From NCBI GenBank assembly GCA_034509755.1, contig CM067546.1, positions 18,396,615 to 18,460,614 of the forward strand: a DNA stretch of 64,000 bases. The letters are read 5' to 3'. Shown here piece after piece: positions 1 through 12,679 of the stretch; position 1 is the stretch's first letter; each line of letters opens with the position of its first letter. The position numbers and the translations under genes are program-made. The stretch is from Anisodus tanguticus. Its lineage: Eukaryota; Streptophyta; Magnoliopsida; Solanales; Solanaceae. The notes under the pieces are model-generated. The model was not told where the DNA came from and searched no databases. It saw only the letters and a list, made by a program, of their open reading frames with translations.

Positions 1-3000
1 GCTCCTCCTCTACAGATTTCTTCATTGACTGCAATTCCAGGCCCTCTGATTTCAGCTGTGCAACTAGAGTTAGAAGAGCTGAGTTTTCAATCAACAACTG
101 TTGCTTATCAAACTCGTACATTCTGAGTGAACATTTCAGATCCTCAACACTGCCCAAAATATAATGCAGGAAAGTTTGTTCGTTTTCCACCTTATCTTTA
201 GACACAAATTCAGAATCATTTTCAAGGGCCTTGAAAACTTGATATATCCCCATTCTCGACATTCCAATTTCATCTACCAAGAGCTCTGCTTCAACCTGCT
301 GCTCTCTAACTCTAAAATCAGTTTTTCAGACAATTTTGATGTCTCAATATGTTTCTGAAACTCAATCAACAGAGAATAATTCTTTTCTTCTATATCTTGC
401 ATAAATTTCTGCAGGATGAAAATTTCAAGCTGGGATTTTAAAGCTTTGTCAAGTTCTTCTTCAAATTCTTTCTTCCTCCACTTACTCTCTTCCTCTAGGT
501 GATGGATATGGTTTTCCATATAAATTAATCAGATCTCTCTGATGCGTAACGTTAGTCCTTTCTTGTTTCTCCATTTCAACAGAAACTCTAAGTTCTTCAA
601 GTTGTAGCTGTTGTGCTTGTTTCTCCTTCTCTAGGAAAGCATACTTCTCCTCCAATCCCATAACTCTTGTCTCCAGGTATTCAAGTCACCGTTCAACATT
701 TTTCAACTGAACAGCTAGGTGATCTCTTTCAGCAAGAATATTGAACTTCTCATTCTTCAGAAATTGGCATATCTCTTCTAAACTGCACCCAAAAGAGAGT
801 TCTCAAGCATAGCATTTTCCTCTAGGTGTTTCTGCATGTTCTCTGTTATAATTTGCAATTGAAAGAGCAAAGTGGCTTTCTCAGCAACAAGAGTAGATTT
901 TTCCCCATTGAGAATTTGACAAGACTCTTGCAATGCACTCGCCTTTTCCTGTGATCCCTGCAACTCAACATTTACATCAGACAGGGAACTCTCCAGAACA
1001 GCCTTCTTCTTCAAAAGTTCATCCATGTCCTCCAACTTCTTGTTGAGGACTTCTTTCTCACTTTTGGTGTTCTCACAGGTTATCCTGAGCTTGGAGTTCT
1101 CTTCCTGCAAGCCCTTTATTGAAGAGTCGATACATTTAGGGTTTATACCTGCAGCCTTTACTTGCTCTACTAAAGCCTGGTAGCTCCTGTTCAGGTCCTT
1201 GATTTCCTCTTTCAAACATGCAATCTCTTGTTGAAGGTTGTTACTTAGTCCAACTTGTTGTGCAACCCCCTCTTCAAATTTCTCCCTCATCTTCCTCAAG
1301 CTAAGGATTTCATTTTCCAGATTCTCTATTGAAATGCTTGAGGAAAATTTCAGTTCATTCAGGCTATGGTTTTCATCCTTCACTCGCTTAAGTTCACCTG
1401 CCAAACTATTTTTGCATGTTTCCACTTCCTTCAACAGCTCAAGACTATTTTTGAGCTCCATGGCCAGAGCTCTCTGCTCTTCTTGTGCTCCATGGCCAGA
1501 GCTCTCTGCTCTTCTTGTGCTTGACAGTGCAAATGTTGCAGAGCCTGAAGGGTGGCTTCAACTTGTGCATGGCTTAAGTGCTCAATTTGCAAATCAATTT
1601 GAAGTTTCTCTAACTTCCTCTGCTTCTCAAAGAGTTCTTGATCTTTCATTGCAAGCTTCTTTGCCAAATTATCTACCTCTAGGTACAACGAATGCTTTGA
1701 TATCTCCAGCACAACACACTTGTCTTCAGTATCATTAGGCTTTGAAGCTCCTACTGAAAGCTCACCATTAAGGCGGTTTAAGTCATCTTGGGCACAAGCT
1801 AGTTCAGTCTCAAGGTTTGATGTTCTATCCAGACAGTGCTATAGTCGCGAGCAGCAGCTTCTTTCTCCAAACTTAGTTCCATCAGAACAGTTTTCAGTTT
1901 CTTGATCTCAGCTTCAGCTCCATCAATTATCTCCGTAAGCATTCCGGATTCTTCCCGAGCCACCAAGAGTTTTCCCTCAAGGTCAGATATGTTTACCATG
2001 CTTAGCTTATACTCGTAAAGGACAAAATCCTTTTCAGATTCAAACTTAGAGATCTCATTCCTAAGATTCTGAGCTTCGGTTTCTGCTTTAATTGCTCGCT
2101 TATTTAGTTCTTTTGTGTCTTCAAGTGCTTGAGAAGCCGTAACTTCCAGATTAGATATCCTTTCCAGACACTTCTTGTGTTTGCTCAAACCAGCATCTCG
2201 TTCAGCCTCTACTATGATAAGGGATTCCTTCATCTTCTGAACTTCATTTTGAGCTCTGCTAGCTTGTTCACTGAACTTCACGGAGTCCTTCTGTACACTA
2301 TTGAGCTCCCTCTCTGCAGCAGATAACCATTCCAGGCATTGCTGATACCGAATGAAGGTAGCTTCTTTTTCTGCTTGCACGCCAGCTAGGGTTTCCTTCA
2401 GGTTTTCAACTTCAGCTTGACCGACATGCTCATTCTCATTTGACAATTCAGATACTTGATTATGCAGACATTTTTCCTTTTCTTCTGTGTTTCTGTTCAA
2501 TCCTTTATTCAATTTTCCTTTGAGGAACTTTGTGTTCTTTAGCATTTCCTCTCCTGCCCCAAGCATCTCAAGTAACTGTTTTAAACCCCACTCACTTGTT
2601 CCCTTATTAAAATCACCACTATGAGATCCAATCTTCTGTGCAGCATGTATGCTAGATGGTATTAAACCCATTGAGGACTGATGAAATTCATGTGTATCAG
2701 ATGATGCACGAAGGCACAACACTCCTGGAGTATGTGGCTCGGTATCCCGTGTGGAAGATCTCATGGATGAATCTTCATCCAGTAGAAAAGGTAGTTGGTT
2801 GGGAAATACCTCTGACATGGTTTTTTGGGCCTTCCTGAGCTCGCCAATTACATGATCATATCTTTCCGCTAGTGCCCGATATGCCCTGTAGAACTCCTCA
2901 ACTAGCTTCATTAGCTCAGGCCTTTTCTCGTAATACATTTCAGCCCTTCTTGCAAACGAATCTGCATCTTCTTCAATGAGCTTTATCATTGCCTTTACTT

Positions 3001-3012
3001 TAGCATCCATTT

Positions 3013-5940
3013 CTGTTGAAATAAGATGCAAGACCAGTTAAGTTCCTCCGATGAGACTTAAGTAAAGAGAAAAAAGAAGTGCATAACAAGAAACTTATAG
3101 ATAATTTTCCAACTACTACAAATAGAAGACCATGTATTGAGATATTGAATGTTGTGTTAACTATCGTGGCATTAAACATGAGTCATACAATGAACTTTTG
3201 GAAAAGAGTGAGAGTGTAGACTTAGGGACACTATAACAGTGACAGAGATCCAGTTTGAATTTATGGCTGGTAGATACCAGTTTGAATTTATGGCTGGTAG
3301 AAATTACAACGGAGGTCATATTATTATTAAGAAGATTTATGGAAATTTATTGGGAGAAGGACCTACACTAGGTGTTGATTGATCTAGAGAAAGCATACCA
3401 TAGAGTGTCAAGGAAAGTCCTTCGGTATTGTTGGAAAAGAAAGGAATTCAAATTAAACATATGGAATGCCATAAAGGATATGTATAAGGGAGAAATAACT
3501 AGTTTGAGAACAACGGTAAGAAATACAAAGGAGTTTCTCGTGACCGTGCGTCTACAGTAGCATTCGACATTGAATCCGCATGGCGTTTCTCCAATATCTT
3601 TCCTACTTTTCATTCCACAGATCTCAAAGTAAAGATGAAACATATCAATTAAACAAAATAAAAAACTTAATTGAAGTCTCTAATAATAAATAACAAGAAT
3701 TATTTTTCTTTTTTAGATAATACATTGTAAAGTCAACCTATACATGCCCTTTTTCGTAATCTAATGCTTATATTTTTTTTTCTGAAAAGATTAGTGAAAC
3801 ACAAACTACTTTTCTAATACTAACAAAAGTACTTCTCAAATGTTTGGCCAAACTCAATTTATTCAACTCCAAAGTACTTTACCTAAAACGGCTTTCCAAA
3901 CTAAGCAAATCCTGAAAGGTTGGCCAAGCAGGCTCTGCGTAACAGTTTAGGATACAAAAGTGCTTCACAAATGTATCGCCAAACTCATATTTACGCAGCT
4001 CCAAAGTACTTTTCAAGATAAACAGATTTTGGAAGCTTGACAAACATGATCTAAGTAAAGGTTTTAGGAGAAGTAGGAGTGTCTAGAAATGGAATAGAAG
4101 GGAAGGTGTTCTTGCACATGGACCAAGCAGAGACAGCACTAATCTATAGTCATAGAGGTTGGACTGTAATAGAAGTAGCTAGCTCTAAGTCAAGGGTGTT
4201 GGTTTAGGTGGGTTGCATCTTTTGGCAGAAAGAGATAGGCAAATCACAAATGGCAAGGAAAGAAAGTACCATAAGGTGGAAAATTTTATCAACAAAATAT
4301 CATAGATCAGGGTAATTTTATTTTCACAAAATACTATCAATCACGAACCAGAGCCCTTATGTTTAAGTGGTCCGAACAATGACCAGAAGAAAATGAATTT
4401 GATGAACCAACAGCGCACCTGCCAAGACCAGACAAGTAACCCCATAACATCTAACTGCCAGTGTCTTGTGGAATCAGAGTAGCAACTCCTTTACTAATTA
4501 TGCATTGAAATGATTTCTCCTGATTAGAGAATTTCTTAAGTTCCGTTTTTTTACATCCACCCCCTAAGACCGATATATTGAAGATTGGTACGTGCAACTG
4601 CCTCTCAATTCGTTGGTAAGTGAAACTGCCTCTGATTCACTCTAATCACTCAACCTAAGACGTGAACCCCAGGATTTTCAGGAACCATTAAGGAATTCCC
4701 AATCTGCAGAGGATATTTAAGAAATAATTGTCACAATAGTTCATTGAACAAAACAGACACTAATGAATGAAGATGAACTCATCAAAATCAATTTAATTAT
4801 ATGGCTTCTAGTTCGGCAAAAAGGACAGCAAAAAATCTGAGGCACAAAGCAGATTGTCTACCCTTCGATCACAATGTATGTAATGCAGAGAAGAGAGGAA
4901 AAGGAAACCAGGAAAAAGAGTAGGCACTCCAGATATGAATATCAACTTAACTAACCAACTTATCTGGTAGTCTAAAGTAAAGATCTAACTTTATAAGGTA
5001 ATGGAACGACAGATCTATGCATATTCAATCATGTGACCTCCTGATTGGCAAACTATTCATACCGCATGCTGGTCATCGACTCATAAGCACAAATTGTATA
5101 CACACATTTTGTACACTTGTGACCACAGAGAATACTTATAAATATCTCCATTCCATCATATTCTTATGCAGCCATGCACAAATCAAGATCAAGGCAAGCC
5201 TTCACTCACTGACATTCTATTCCTTCCAACTAAAAGATCAAAATATATGTTCTCTGACCACTCATAGATGTACTAAGGGAGACAAGGAGGAAAATAGATA
5301 CTACTTTTCTCAATTCATTTGAACAACGTAGGTAATAACAACTCTTTATATCCATGATTATTAGATGACATCTTCTTGACAACCAAGTAAGAGCTAAGAG
5401 AATATTTATTCCAAGTTATGACAGATTACTAGAACATAAATAACTCCTTTACATACTTCAAGACAAAAATAAACCCCATGGATAAAGCCAGAAGATTTCC
5501 TCACAGTTGTTGACGCATGTTAGATCTATCCCTCTTCTTGTTGTCATCTGTTTCATTGGTTCTGTAAAATGTAGTAATTATTTTCTACTCTTCAAATTGT
5601 TCCATTTACTGCTCATATCACTACAATCTTCAGCCAATATAGTGGTCCAACATTCTCGGTGATTGCATATTTCCATTTTTAACATCAATGGGTCTTCATA
5701 CACAGAGCAGAACATATATTGTCAGTGCAATGCAGTATTACCAAGTTTTTCTGAAGCCGTAAACTAAGAATCACATTCAAACAAAATGACAAGAATCATA
5801 ATCAAACAAGGCTGTAAATTAACAGGCCTGAAGTCTGCTTCTCTTAAGGAAAACCTAACACGGAAAGCTATTCAGAATGAAGATATTCATGTATAGCCAA
5901 GAAAGAAGAATAAGAAGAAACCAAGTGGAAAACTCCTCAC
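3013..5940 (-). other. Large intron of the NET1-like gene
   Basis: The minus-strand donor is GTGAGG at 5940 and the acceptor is CAACAG ending at 3013. Joining the exons recreates a glutamate codon and a continuous NAB domain, so the boundaries are well supported. The 2.9-kb intron is AT-rich, holds a LINE reverse-transcriptase fragment near its 3' end and shows no other convincing coding sequence. Short open frames such as 5017-5322 have no recognisable domain. Confidence 0.8.
3237..3600 (+). mobile_element. LINE reverse-transcriptase fragment inside the NET1 intron
   Basis: Plus-strand translation gives a degraded plant non-LTR reverse transcriptase: a QFEFMAGR-type segment followed by LIDLEKAYHRVSRKVL. 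The latter matches RT motif A, where the family usually reads DLEKAYDxVPR. The fragment contains a 27-bp in-frame direct duplication (3251-3277 and 3278-3304). Stops interrupt it, and no endonuclease or 3' tail is attached. It lies antisense to the host gene. This is an old truncated insertion, probably of the same LINE family as 9790-10170 and 34530-34940. Confidence 0.75.
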
Positions 5941-6040
5941 CAGTAAGATATTCTTGAAGCCATTTTGAGTTTTTTGGAATATGACTATCCCACCACCAAG
6001 AGTACAATCGCCTCGTTTCTGGATGTAGCAAGGTGGCCAT

Positions 6041-7539
6041 GACTCCGGCAAAGAACAAAACGGCAACAGGTTTTGTCCTTGCCAAATCCTGTTCTTTATA
6101 CCAGTAAAAGAAATTATGAATCCACGCCAGTATTCCGAATTTTATATTTGCCCAACTATCAAAACCTATCCTCTTCGGTTCTCTCACCTAAGCAACAGAA
6201 TAGCACAAAAAAATGATAGAAGATTGAAGTAATAAACTATAGCTACTCTGCTTCTGTACCACCCAAGATGATATGCTGTAATTCTTTAAGTGCAAAAGGT
6301 TTCAAAGCTACAATATCTGGAAAATGCCAATCAGAATAATACTATGTGAAGATAGAAATGGTATAATTAGCATGCACATTATGATATCACAAGCTGTGGG
6401 AGACAGTTTAAGGCTTCACACCACTTGTCAACATCAAACACCAAAGGCAAAGAATTTGATAATTTGGATCAAACAAAGAAATCTATTTAAAAGAAACGTA
6501 TCGATCAGTTCCCATCAAGCAAGCTGACCAAATAAAATGGACAAATGAGTAGAAGCTTACCAAAATAGTGAAAACCACTGAGCTGCTCTCAACCCATTGC
6601 CATCTGCATTTCTCCAGTGTCAATAATGTGACCTTTGAATATACAAATGTACATATATCCCGGGGATATACACGCTTTAAATTTGAATATTTGATGAAAT
6701 GGGACGGCAAGGGAGGGGGAAGGAACATTTTCACATAGCCTATTTGCACCAAATCAACCTCAATTTGCAAAAATGGATCTTCAATTTTTGAGTTTCTCAA
6801 AAACAAAATACTCCTCTTTTAAAAATGTTTTGTGAAATTTAAGAAAGTAAAGATTTTTTTAATTTTGTAGTTTTGAACTAAATTAAAATATGTAGAATGT
6901 ATAAAATGTTTTTTAATGTTGTGGTCTTAAACATGTCACGTGAAAATATGAAATTAAAAAGTTGCCAAAAAAGACAGGAATTCATTTTAAAACAAACAAA
7001 AAAAAAGAGTAAGTTTTTTTGAACCTTTTGCAAACAAAGGATCTTCTACAAATTTTCAAGTTCACCTTTTCAAAATTTTCAATAATTCTAAAACAAGTAA
7101 TCTGATTTTACAAAATAAATTAAGTGACAATATACATTATTATTATTATTATTATTATTTCCTTTGTTTGTATCGTTTTGACTTGACACAAAATTAAAAA
7201 AAGTAAAGAATATTTTTAAATCTTGTTACCCTAAATTAAATATATGTGAAATGTACTAAAATGTTCTTTAATTTTATGGTATTAAAAATGTCATGTGAAA
7301 AGTTTAAAATTAATGAGTTGCCAAAAAAGGTAAGATACATGCATTTTTAAATGACTAAAAAAGAAAATAAAATAAACAAATTAAAACAGAATGAGTATTA
7401 ATTGTGATTAAGTAATAAAATATATGACATTAATTATGGTTAATTAATAATTTTCTTATGTATAGTTTTAAGAATGGGCATTGGAATAAAAATCATAAGA
7501 TAGGAAAAATAATGAGATTACATCCGGCGATGTTGTCGC
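6041..7539. other. 5' flank of the NET1-like gene, low-complexity AT-rich DNA
   Basis: This holds the 5' UTR and promoter side of the minus-strand gene. A minus-strand acceptor-like TTGCTTAG near 6189 could mark a 5' UTR exon. Two imperfect direct repeats of about 150 bp lie at roughly 6838-6985 and 7195-7345, resembling dispersed AT-rich repeats common in solanaceous intergenic DNA. An ATT trinucleotide run occupies about 7138-7160. No coding region is supported. Confidence 0.45.
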
Positions 7540-8478
7540 TAGAGATGGCAGTGGATTCTGGACCCGGTGGATCCAGATCCATTTTATAGGATATGGATCT
7601 TCAAAATTTGGACCCAACGGATCCAGATCGGACCCGGATACGTTCTGACGGATCGGATCTGGATCTTGTGTTTGAGATCCGTATCCGGTCCAGATCCGAC
7701 ACGTGGATCCGTTCTTTATTAAATATATGCATAACCTAGAATGTAATTTTATAAGTATTTTCTTAAAAAATTTCATAATTTCTGTATTTTACATTCAGGT
7801 TTGGAGTAATGAATATTGGAAATTTTAGGAAGAATTGGCTGGAACAACAATTTTATTACTACACTAATCACCCTCAGCTTTCATTCTCACACCTCTTAGT
7901 TTCCTTGAATAAATAAATTAACAGACCTCTTAATTTATTCTATAGATATAAATTAGTGTTGTAATATATTTACTTTTCATGTTTGCTTCAATATGACTTT
8001 AATGGCTTTCTACTCCAAAATGGTTAAATGAAACATCTTCTTTAAATACCATTCATTCTTTAACATACTCAAATTATCTCTTGTTTACTTATTTAATTTT
8101 CTATCTATCATACTGAAAAATGCATTTTGTTACAAGTATATGTATATGTTTCTCACATTTAATTAGGTCTTTATCATTTACGAGGCTTCTTGATTTTTTT
8201 TTTGCTGTTATAGAATCAATGACACATTCATTTGTCTGCAGCAATATAGGGAGGCCAAAGATGTCATCGTCCAATTCTCCATGTGCAGCTTGCATATTAT
8301 TGCGTTGAAAATGCACTCAAGAATGTGGATCCAAATCCGATCCGTGGATCCGATGGATTCAGATTTTGATCTAATTTTTATAGACCCGATGAATTTGAAT
8401 ATGAATCCATTTATGAAAAACGGATTTGGATCTAGATCTAGTAGGATTCGGTCCAAATCCGATCCGTTGCCATCCCTA
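7540..8478. mobile_element. Non-autonomous hAT-type DNA transposon
   Basis: Terminal inverted repeats are TAGAGATGGCAGTGGAT at the left and ATCCGTTGCCATCCCTA at the right. They are flanked by a perfect 8-bp target duplication GTTGTCGC (7532-7539 and 8479-8486), the length expected of hAT elements. Both subterminal regions are packed with GGATCC/GGATCTGG-like motifs in both orientations (about 7555-7710 and 8320-8470), which resemble transposase-binding clusters. No transposase is encoded; the short frames inside are shadows. Mobilisation would need a transposase supplied elsewhere. Confidence 0.85.
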
Positions 8479-8689
8479 GTTGTCGCTGCTTTATGAGGTA
8501 ACACAACTCTATAGTATAGTAGTACTCCACTAAAATATCTGAGACCACGCGTGGGATCTCAAAATGCTCTTTCTTAACAATCTAAAATAGATCCAATCTA
8601 TAACTAAGATTCATCACTTTTTAATTCTCTTCTTTATTATAAAAGGTTAAGATTCAAATTGCTTCATACTTTTAAACTGGAAATTAGAG

Positions 8690-9478
8690 TTTGATATGGT
8701 CACTCAATTACATTTAATTAGCCATCAAAGTCATCTGTCTTTTTCTTGTCTTCAAAAAATTACCTTATTTTATCTAATTAGCTTCAATGGTTATTTTCAC
8801 TAAATTTTATACTTTCCGATGTGACGTGGAACATTTAATTTTTAAAAAATAGTTAAAACACTAATTAAGAATCTGAAGCAATTTAAAATCCAATCGAACC
8901 CAAAACGGACTTAGTATTTGACTCATCCCTTTTTATTCTAAAAAAGTACTCAAGCGCTCATATTTTCATCTTAGTAATAGTAGCAATTTTTTTAATAATC
9001 AAAACTAGTTGGCAGCTGAAAGCTTCGTCTTGATGATATCAACAATTGTTAACTTGCTATAATTAACATTTACCGCTAACAAACTAAGCTTATTTGCTTT
9101 TAAACAATAATGGCAGACAAAACTAGAAAGATGCCTATTAAACCCAGCACGTCACTGGATTAGGCCATTTAACACGTCAAATTTAGAAATATGAACGCTT
9201 GGGCTTTTTTTAAGAATAAAAAGGAATGAGTCATGTCAAGTATAAGATCAGTTTTAGGATGGGTTGGGTTGGATTTGAAATTGCTCCAGATTCTTAATTA
9301 GTATTTAATTTTTTTTAAGAATCAAACCGTCACCGTCATTAAAACTCACCAGAAAATATAAATTTTAGTAAAGATGGCCATTGAAGCTAATTAGGTAAAG
9401 TAAAGTAACTTTTAGAAGACAAAAAAGAGATAAATGAATTTGATGGCTGATTATCCAAAGTTGAGTGCCTATCTGAGC
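8690..9478. mobile_element. Foldback / long-inverted-repeat MITE-like element
   Basis: The left arm (about 8690-8967) and right arm (about 9187-9478) are imperfect reverse complements over nearly 280 bp. For example, the CTAATTAGCTTCAATGG segment of the left arm recurs inverted in the right arm. The spacer is about 220 bp. There is no coding sequence. Such a structure could be a foldback element or a Mutator-like MITE. I could not define a clean target duplication, so the ends are approximate and the class is unassigned. Confidence 0.7.
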
Positions 9479-9789
9479 AATCAACTCCTGAAAATTGAGA
9501 GAGTTCTGACTTTTGTTTTATAACTTGTTTGACTTCAAAACTTAACATACGACTATTATGCGATTTAAAACCTCATAATATGAACTTCTAGCATATTAAG
9601 CACCCTTAGTCTTATCCCGAAAGTACAGGTTATAAGATATTCGATTAACCTCCAACCCTTATGACACTCCCTTAACACTTGTTTTAAACAATTTCTATCC
9701 TTAAACAAGGCCTCAACCTTTTCGAGTTCGTATTACTTCGCTTACGATGTATCTTAATGTAAAAGTATGGGGTGTACCATATATGATGG

Positions 9790-10170
9790 AGCCGAGACTG
9801 GGGTTAGAATAGTGTGAGGGGACTCAGACCACTTTCCAGTCGTGATAGGGTTGCATCAGACATACTCAAGGGGAGATGTTGTGGTGTATGCTATTCATAA
9901 ATGATATTATATTAATTGATTAGACATGTGGTGGAGTTAACGATCATAGGCGGGAAGCTTGGAGACAGGCCCTAGAGTCTCAAGGTTTTAGGTTAAGCAG
10001 GACCAAAATAGAGCATTTGGAGAGTAATTTCATTAACGTAACACACGAAGCAAAGGTGGAAGTAAAGATCGATGCGCAAGTCATTTCCAAGAGAGGAAGT
10101 TTCAGGTATATTGGGTCCATAATTTAAGGAGACTTGGATATTAATAAGGGTGTTGCACATCGTATTGGAG
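9790..10170 (+). mobile_element. LINE reverse-transcriptase fragment (motif C region)
   Basis: Plus-strand reading gives GEMLWCMLFINDIILID, the position of RT motif C where active elements have FADD-type residues; here the first aspartate is asparagine. It continues with EAWRQALESQGFRLSRTK and KRGSFRYIGSII, the conserved downstream part of plant RTE-like LINEs. A stop follows the last motif. The sequence breaks at about 10171, where LTR-like DNA begins, so the LINE copy predates that insertion. Confidence 0.75.
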
Positions 10171-12167
10171 TATAATGACTCGAAAAGTCATTTTGCTTGT
10201 TTTGCCTAGAAACCCCTAAAATACCCTTCTAGAATCTTTGTTTGCTTGTTTGTGACTTATGGGGATGGGTGGCTCAGTTCTCGAGGTGATCGAGTAGGTT
10301 TCGAACCCTTTTGATGAGTCTGGAAAATGCTACGTTAAGAGAATAGAAGAGTTTGACTTATAGTTGACTTTTGGGTAAGCATGCTCTTTTCGTGGTTTCA
10401 TCGGTTCCATTAGCTCTGAAATAATGTTTACGACTTAGTTGAGCCTTTGATTCGGTTTCCGAGGCAGCCAGGTGTGTTGTGAAATTGTGAAACTAGAACT
10501 TAAGAGTTGACTTTGGTCAAACAAGATCCTTAGAGACCTTTTCCGAAAAATTCGAGTGCGTGAGCAGGTCTGGAATGTGTTTTCTGATAGGAATGCGTGT
10601 TTGGTTTGTATCCGAGAGATTCTAGGAGTGTTTTGGATTTTTGACGGGGAGTTGTTATTTTTTGGACTGCTGCTGGTTTCAGGTGTTCGCACCAGTGACC
10701 ACTTGTCTGCCTCTGCGGAGGTTTGGCTAGTAGATGCTAGATTTGACCTAGTTTCCAGGGTCCTCTTCTGCGGATTAGTCCTTCGCAAAGGCGAGTTTTC
10801 CCCTGTGGAGTTCCCTTAGCCTCAGACATATCAGATAAGGTAAGTGACCTCGCCTCGATGTCCACCTTTTCAGTCGAAGCGCATCCGCTCCAACGGAGTC
10901 CATTCCGCCGAAGCGGAATCACTGTTCAGATTATAAATGCTTAATAACCTACACATTATTCTCTTTCCCCAAATATTCTCCTTGGGATTGGAGCTCGAAC
11001 AGTAGGGTTTTCTCGAGGATTTCAAGAGAAAGTTCATCAAGAGAGGTATAATCTCACCCTCACCCTTTAATTATTGTGTATTAGTTAAGTTTCCACCCTA
11101 AGTATGATCTTTAAATGGGAAAGAGAGTAAGACTTGAGATTTTGGGGATTGATTATTGAATTATTGTTGTTGATATTGTAAACTAGTGTTGTATTATGCT
11201 AGTGGGTGATGCTTAATTGATCAATTGCATGTTAGAAATCCTTTTGGAAATTGGTGGAAATTTTGGGGTTAGAATTAGGGTTTTTTGCCTAATTCATGAA
11301 ATTGATGATCCAATCGAGCTTAGTTATTAAAATAACTTAAGATTATGACTAGTTAGCATGTTATTGGGCTAATTAGGTAATAAAGTTCGTATTTTGTTGT
11401 TATGAGCCTGGGGTTCCTTTGTAGTTAGACTTGGGAATTCTAGACTTATTTGTCATTATGGGCATCGATAAAGCCGTAATCTCATATAGTTGATATAATT
11501 GATCGGAGTGCACTTGTGAGGAGGCTCAGAGAAAAGGAAAGATTGTTGTGTGATTCTTCGGCTTTGAAGCAGGCAAGTTGAGACTTACTAGACTCTAGTA
11601 TAGCGTTATGTGTTGGTATGATGTTAATGAATTAATGGGAGTAATGGGGGTATTGGGGGTCCCATATTAGTGAGGTGACGAGCACTAGTACGGGCACTGG
11701 TGAACTTAACTTGGGTAATTAATGAACTATTGTGATATACTTGAAGGAGTTTATGTGTGTAGCCTTCGGGTCGTGAGCGCGGTGTATAAATCCGCTTAGG
11801 TTTGGTATGATTGTTGATTACTTGGGCTCGTAGCAATATTTGATTTTCCTATTCTTGATTTGACCTGTCATGCATTCATCACTCTATATCTCGTCAAAAT
11901 ACTTGAAAGGGAACTTATAATACTGATTGTATTGATTATGCTAATTACATGGTGTACACATATCCATATCATTCATACATATTATATTTGACATTTAAAC
12001 TGTTGAGATACTACTGAAAGAGGCTTGGGAAGTCAGTTATTGGATATGGTACATGATACGAGAGTGATGACTGATGATGACACTTTAGCCACAAAGCTAG
12101 TATCTGATGGGATCGGATGGGTATATCGACCTCATGAGTCCCCCATGGGTTACATGACAGCTACTTA
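10171..12167 (+). mobile_element. Truncated Ty3/gypsy-like LTR
   Basis: Sequence beginning TATAATGACTCGAAAAG interrupts the LINE fragment. It has the non-coding make-up of a long solanaceous gypsy LTR: a moderately GC-rich stretch at 10640-10920 with several inverted GAAGCGGA/TCCGC motifs, then a pyrimidine-rich leader near 10960-11080 and AT-rich DNA. It stops at about 12168, where an opposite-strand LTR fragment starts. No ORF is credible and the 3' end is missing, so the assignment is by character and context. Confidence 0.5.
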
Positions 12168-12604
12168 CCCTGGGCTATTTACCCTCGATGGTTATCCTTC
12201 CTCCCGAATAGCTAGGCAAACCACACTAGGATCCATAGTGACTACCCTTCCTCCCGAGTAGCTAGTCCAAACACAAACAATAGAAATCATGGCAAGTTAG
12301 CCGAATCACAATCTTAGCATAGAAGCTAAATCTCAAATCATGGTACGGAAGTCGAATAGTTCATTATGAATTATGTTCATCACCCCATTAGTAGGGGTAC
12401 ATCAAGTCATTAATAGATTTAGAAACCATGTTCAAGTCATTAGATAAGTTCCAACTTCAACAAAGCCCGTGCATAGGGCAAAACACATAAAATATTCAAG
12501 CTTTCGAAATCAAGTTTAAAACGTCCCTTATAGGGGTAAATCATATTCAAAGTCTAAAGCTTTATAAATCAGTTTCAACAATCTCTTGATAGGAAAAAAC
12601 ACTA

Positions 12605-12679
<75 letters not shown>

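Larger units (their letters stand above)
1..6040 (-). pseudogene. NET1: NETWORKED1-type (NAB domain) actin-binding protein gene, decayed copy, 3' end outside window
   Basis: NET1 proteins bind F-actin through an N-terminal NAB (KIP1-like) domain and carry a very long coiled coil; they act at membrane-cytoskeleton contacts. Exon 1 (6040-5941, 33 codons) starts MATLLHPETRRLYSWWWD, the canonical NAB start. A phase-1 GT-AG intron (5940-3013) joins it to exon 2 at 3012, completing the NAB core (EEDADSFARRAEMYY, then the RAYRALAERYDH segment). About 400 codons of exon 2 are open, with heptad-rich repeats. The family-like protein then continues only by changing frame: a one-base loss near 1840, a 32-bp tandem duplication at 1457-1520, a small deletion with frameshift near 780, a TGA at 686-688 and shifts near 520 and 305. 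The reading remains recognisable to position 1. I infer a pseudogene or a poorly assembled gene; family identity is secure, the exact paralogue (NET1A or NET1D type) is not. The in-frame ATG at 6187 is probably 5' UTR. Confidence 0.88.

Noticed and set aside
5017..5322. 101-codon plus-strand frame in the NET1 intron
   Set aside because: No domain, AT-driven composition, and located in an intron of the opposite strand.
6038..6187. In-frame upstream ATG that would add 49 residues to the NET1-like protein
   Set aside because: NAB proteins begin at MATLLHxETRRLYSWWW; the extension is unlike the family, and an acceptor-like site near 6189 suggests 5' UTR.
10435..10819. Frames of 117 and 87 codons in the less AT-rich part of an LTR fragment
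   Set aside because: Non-coding LTR context, both strands open because of base composition, no domain.
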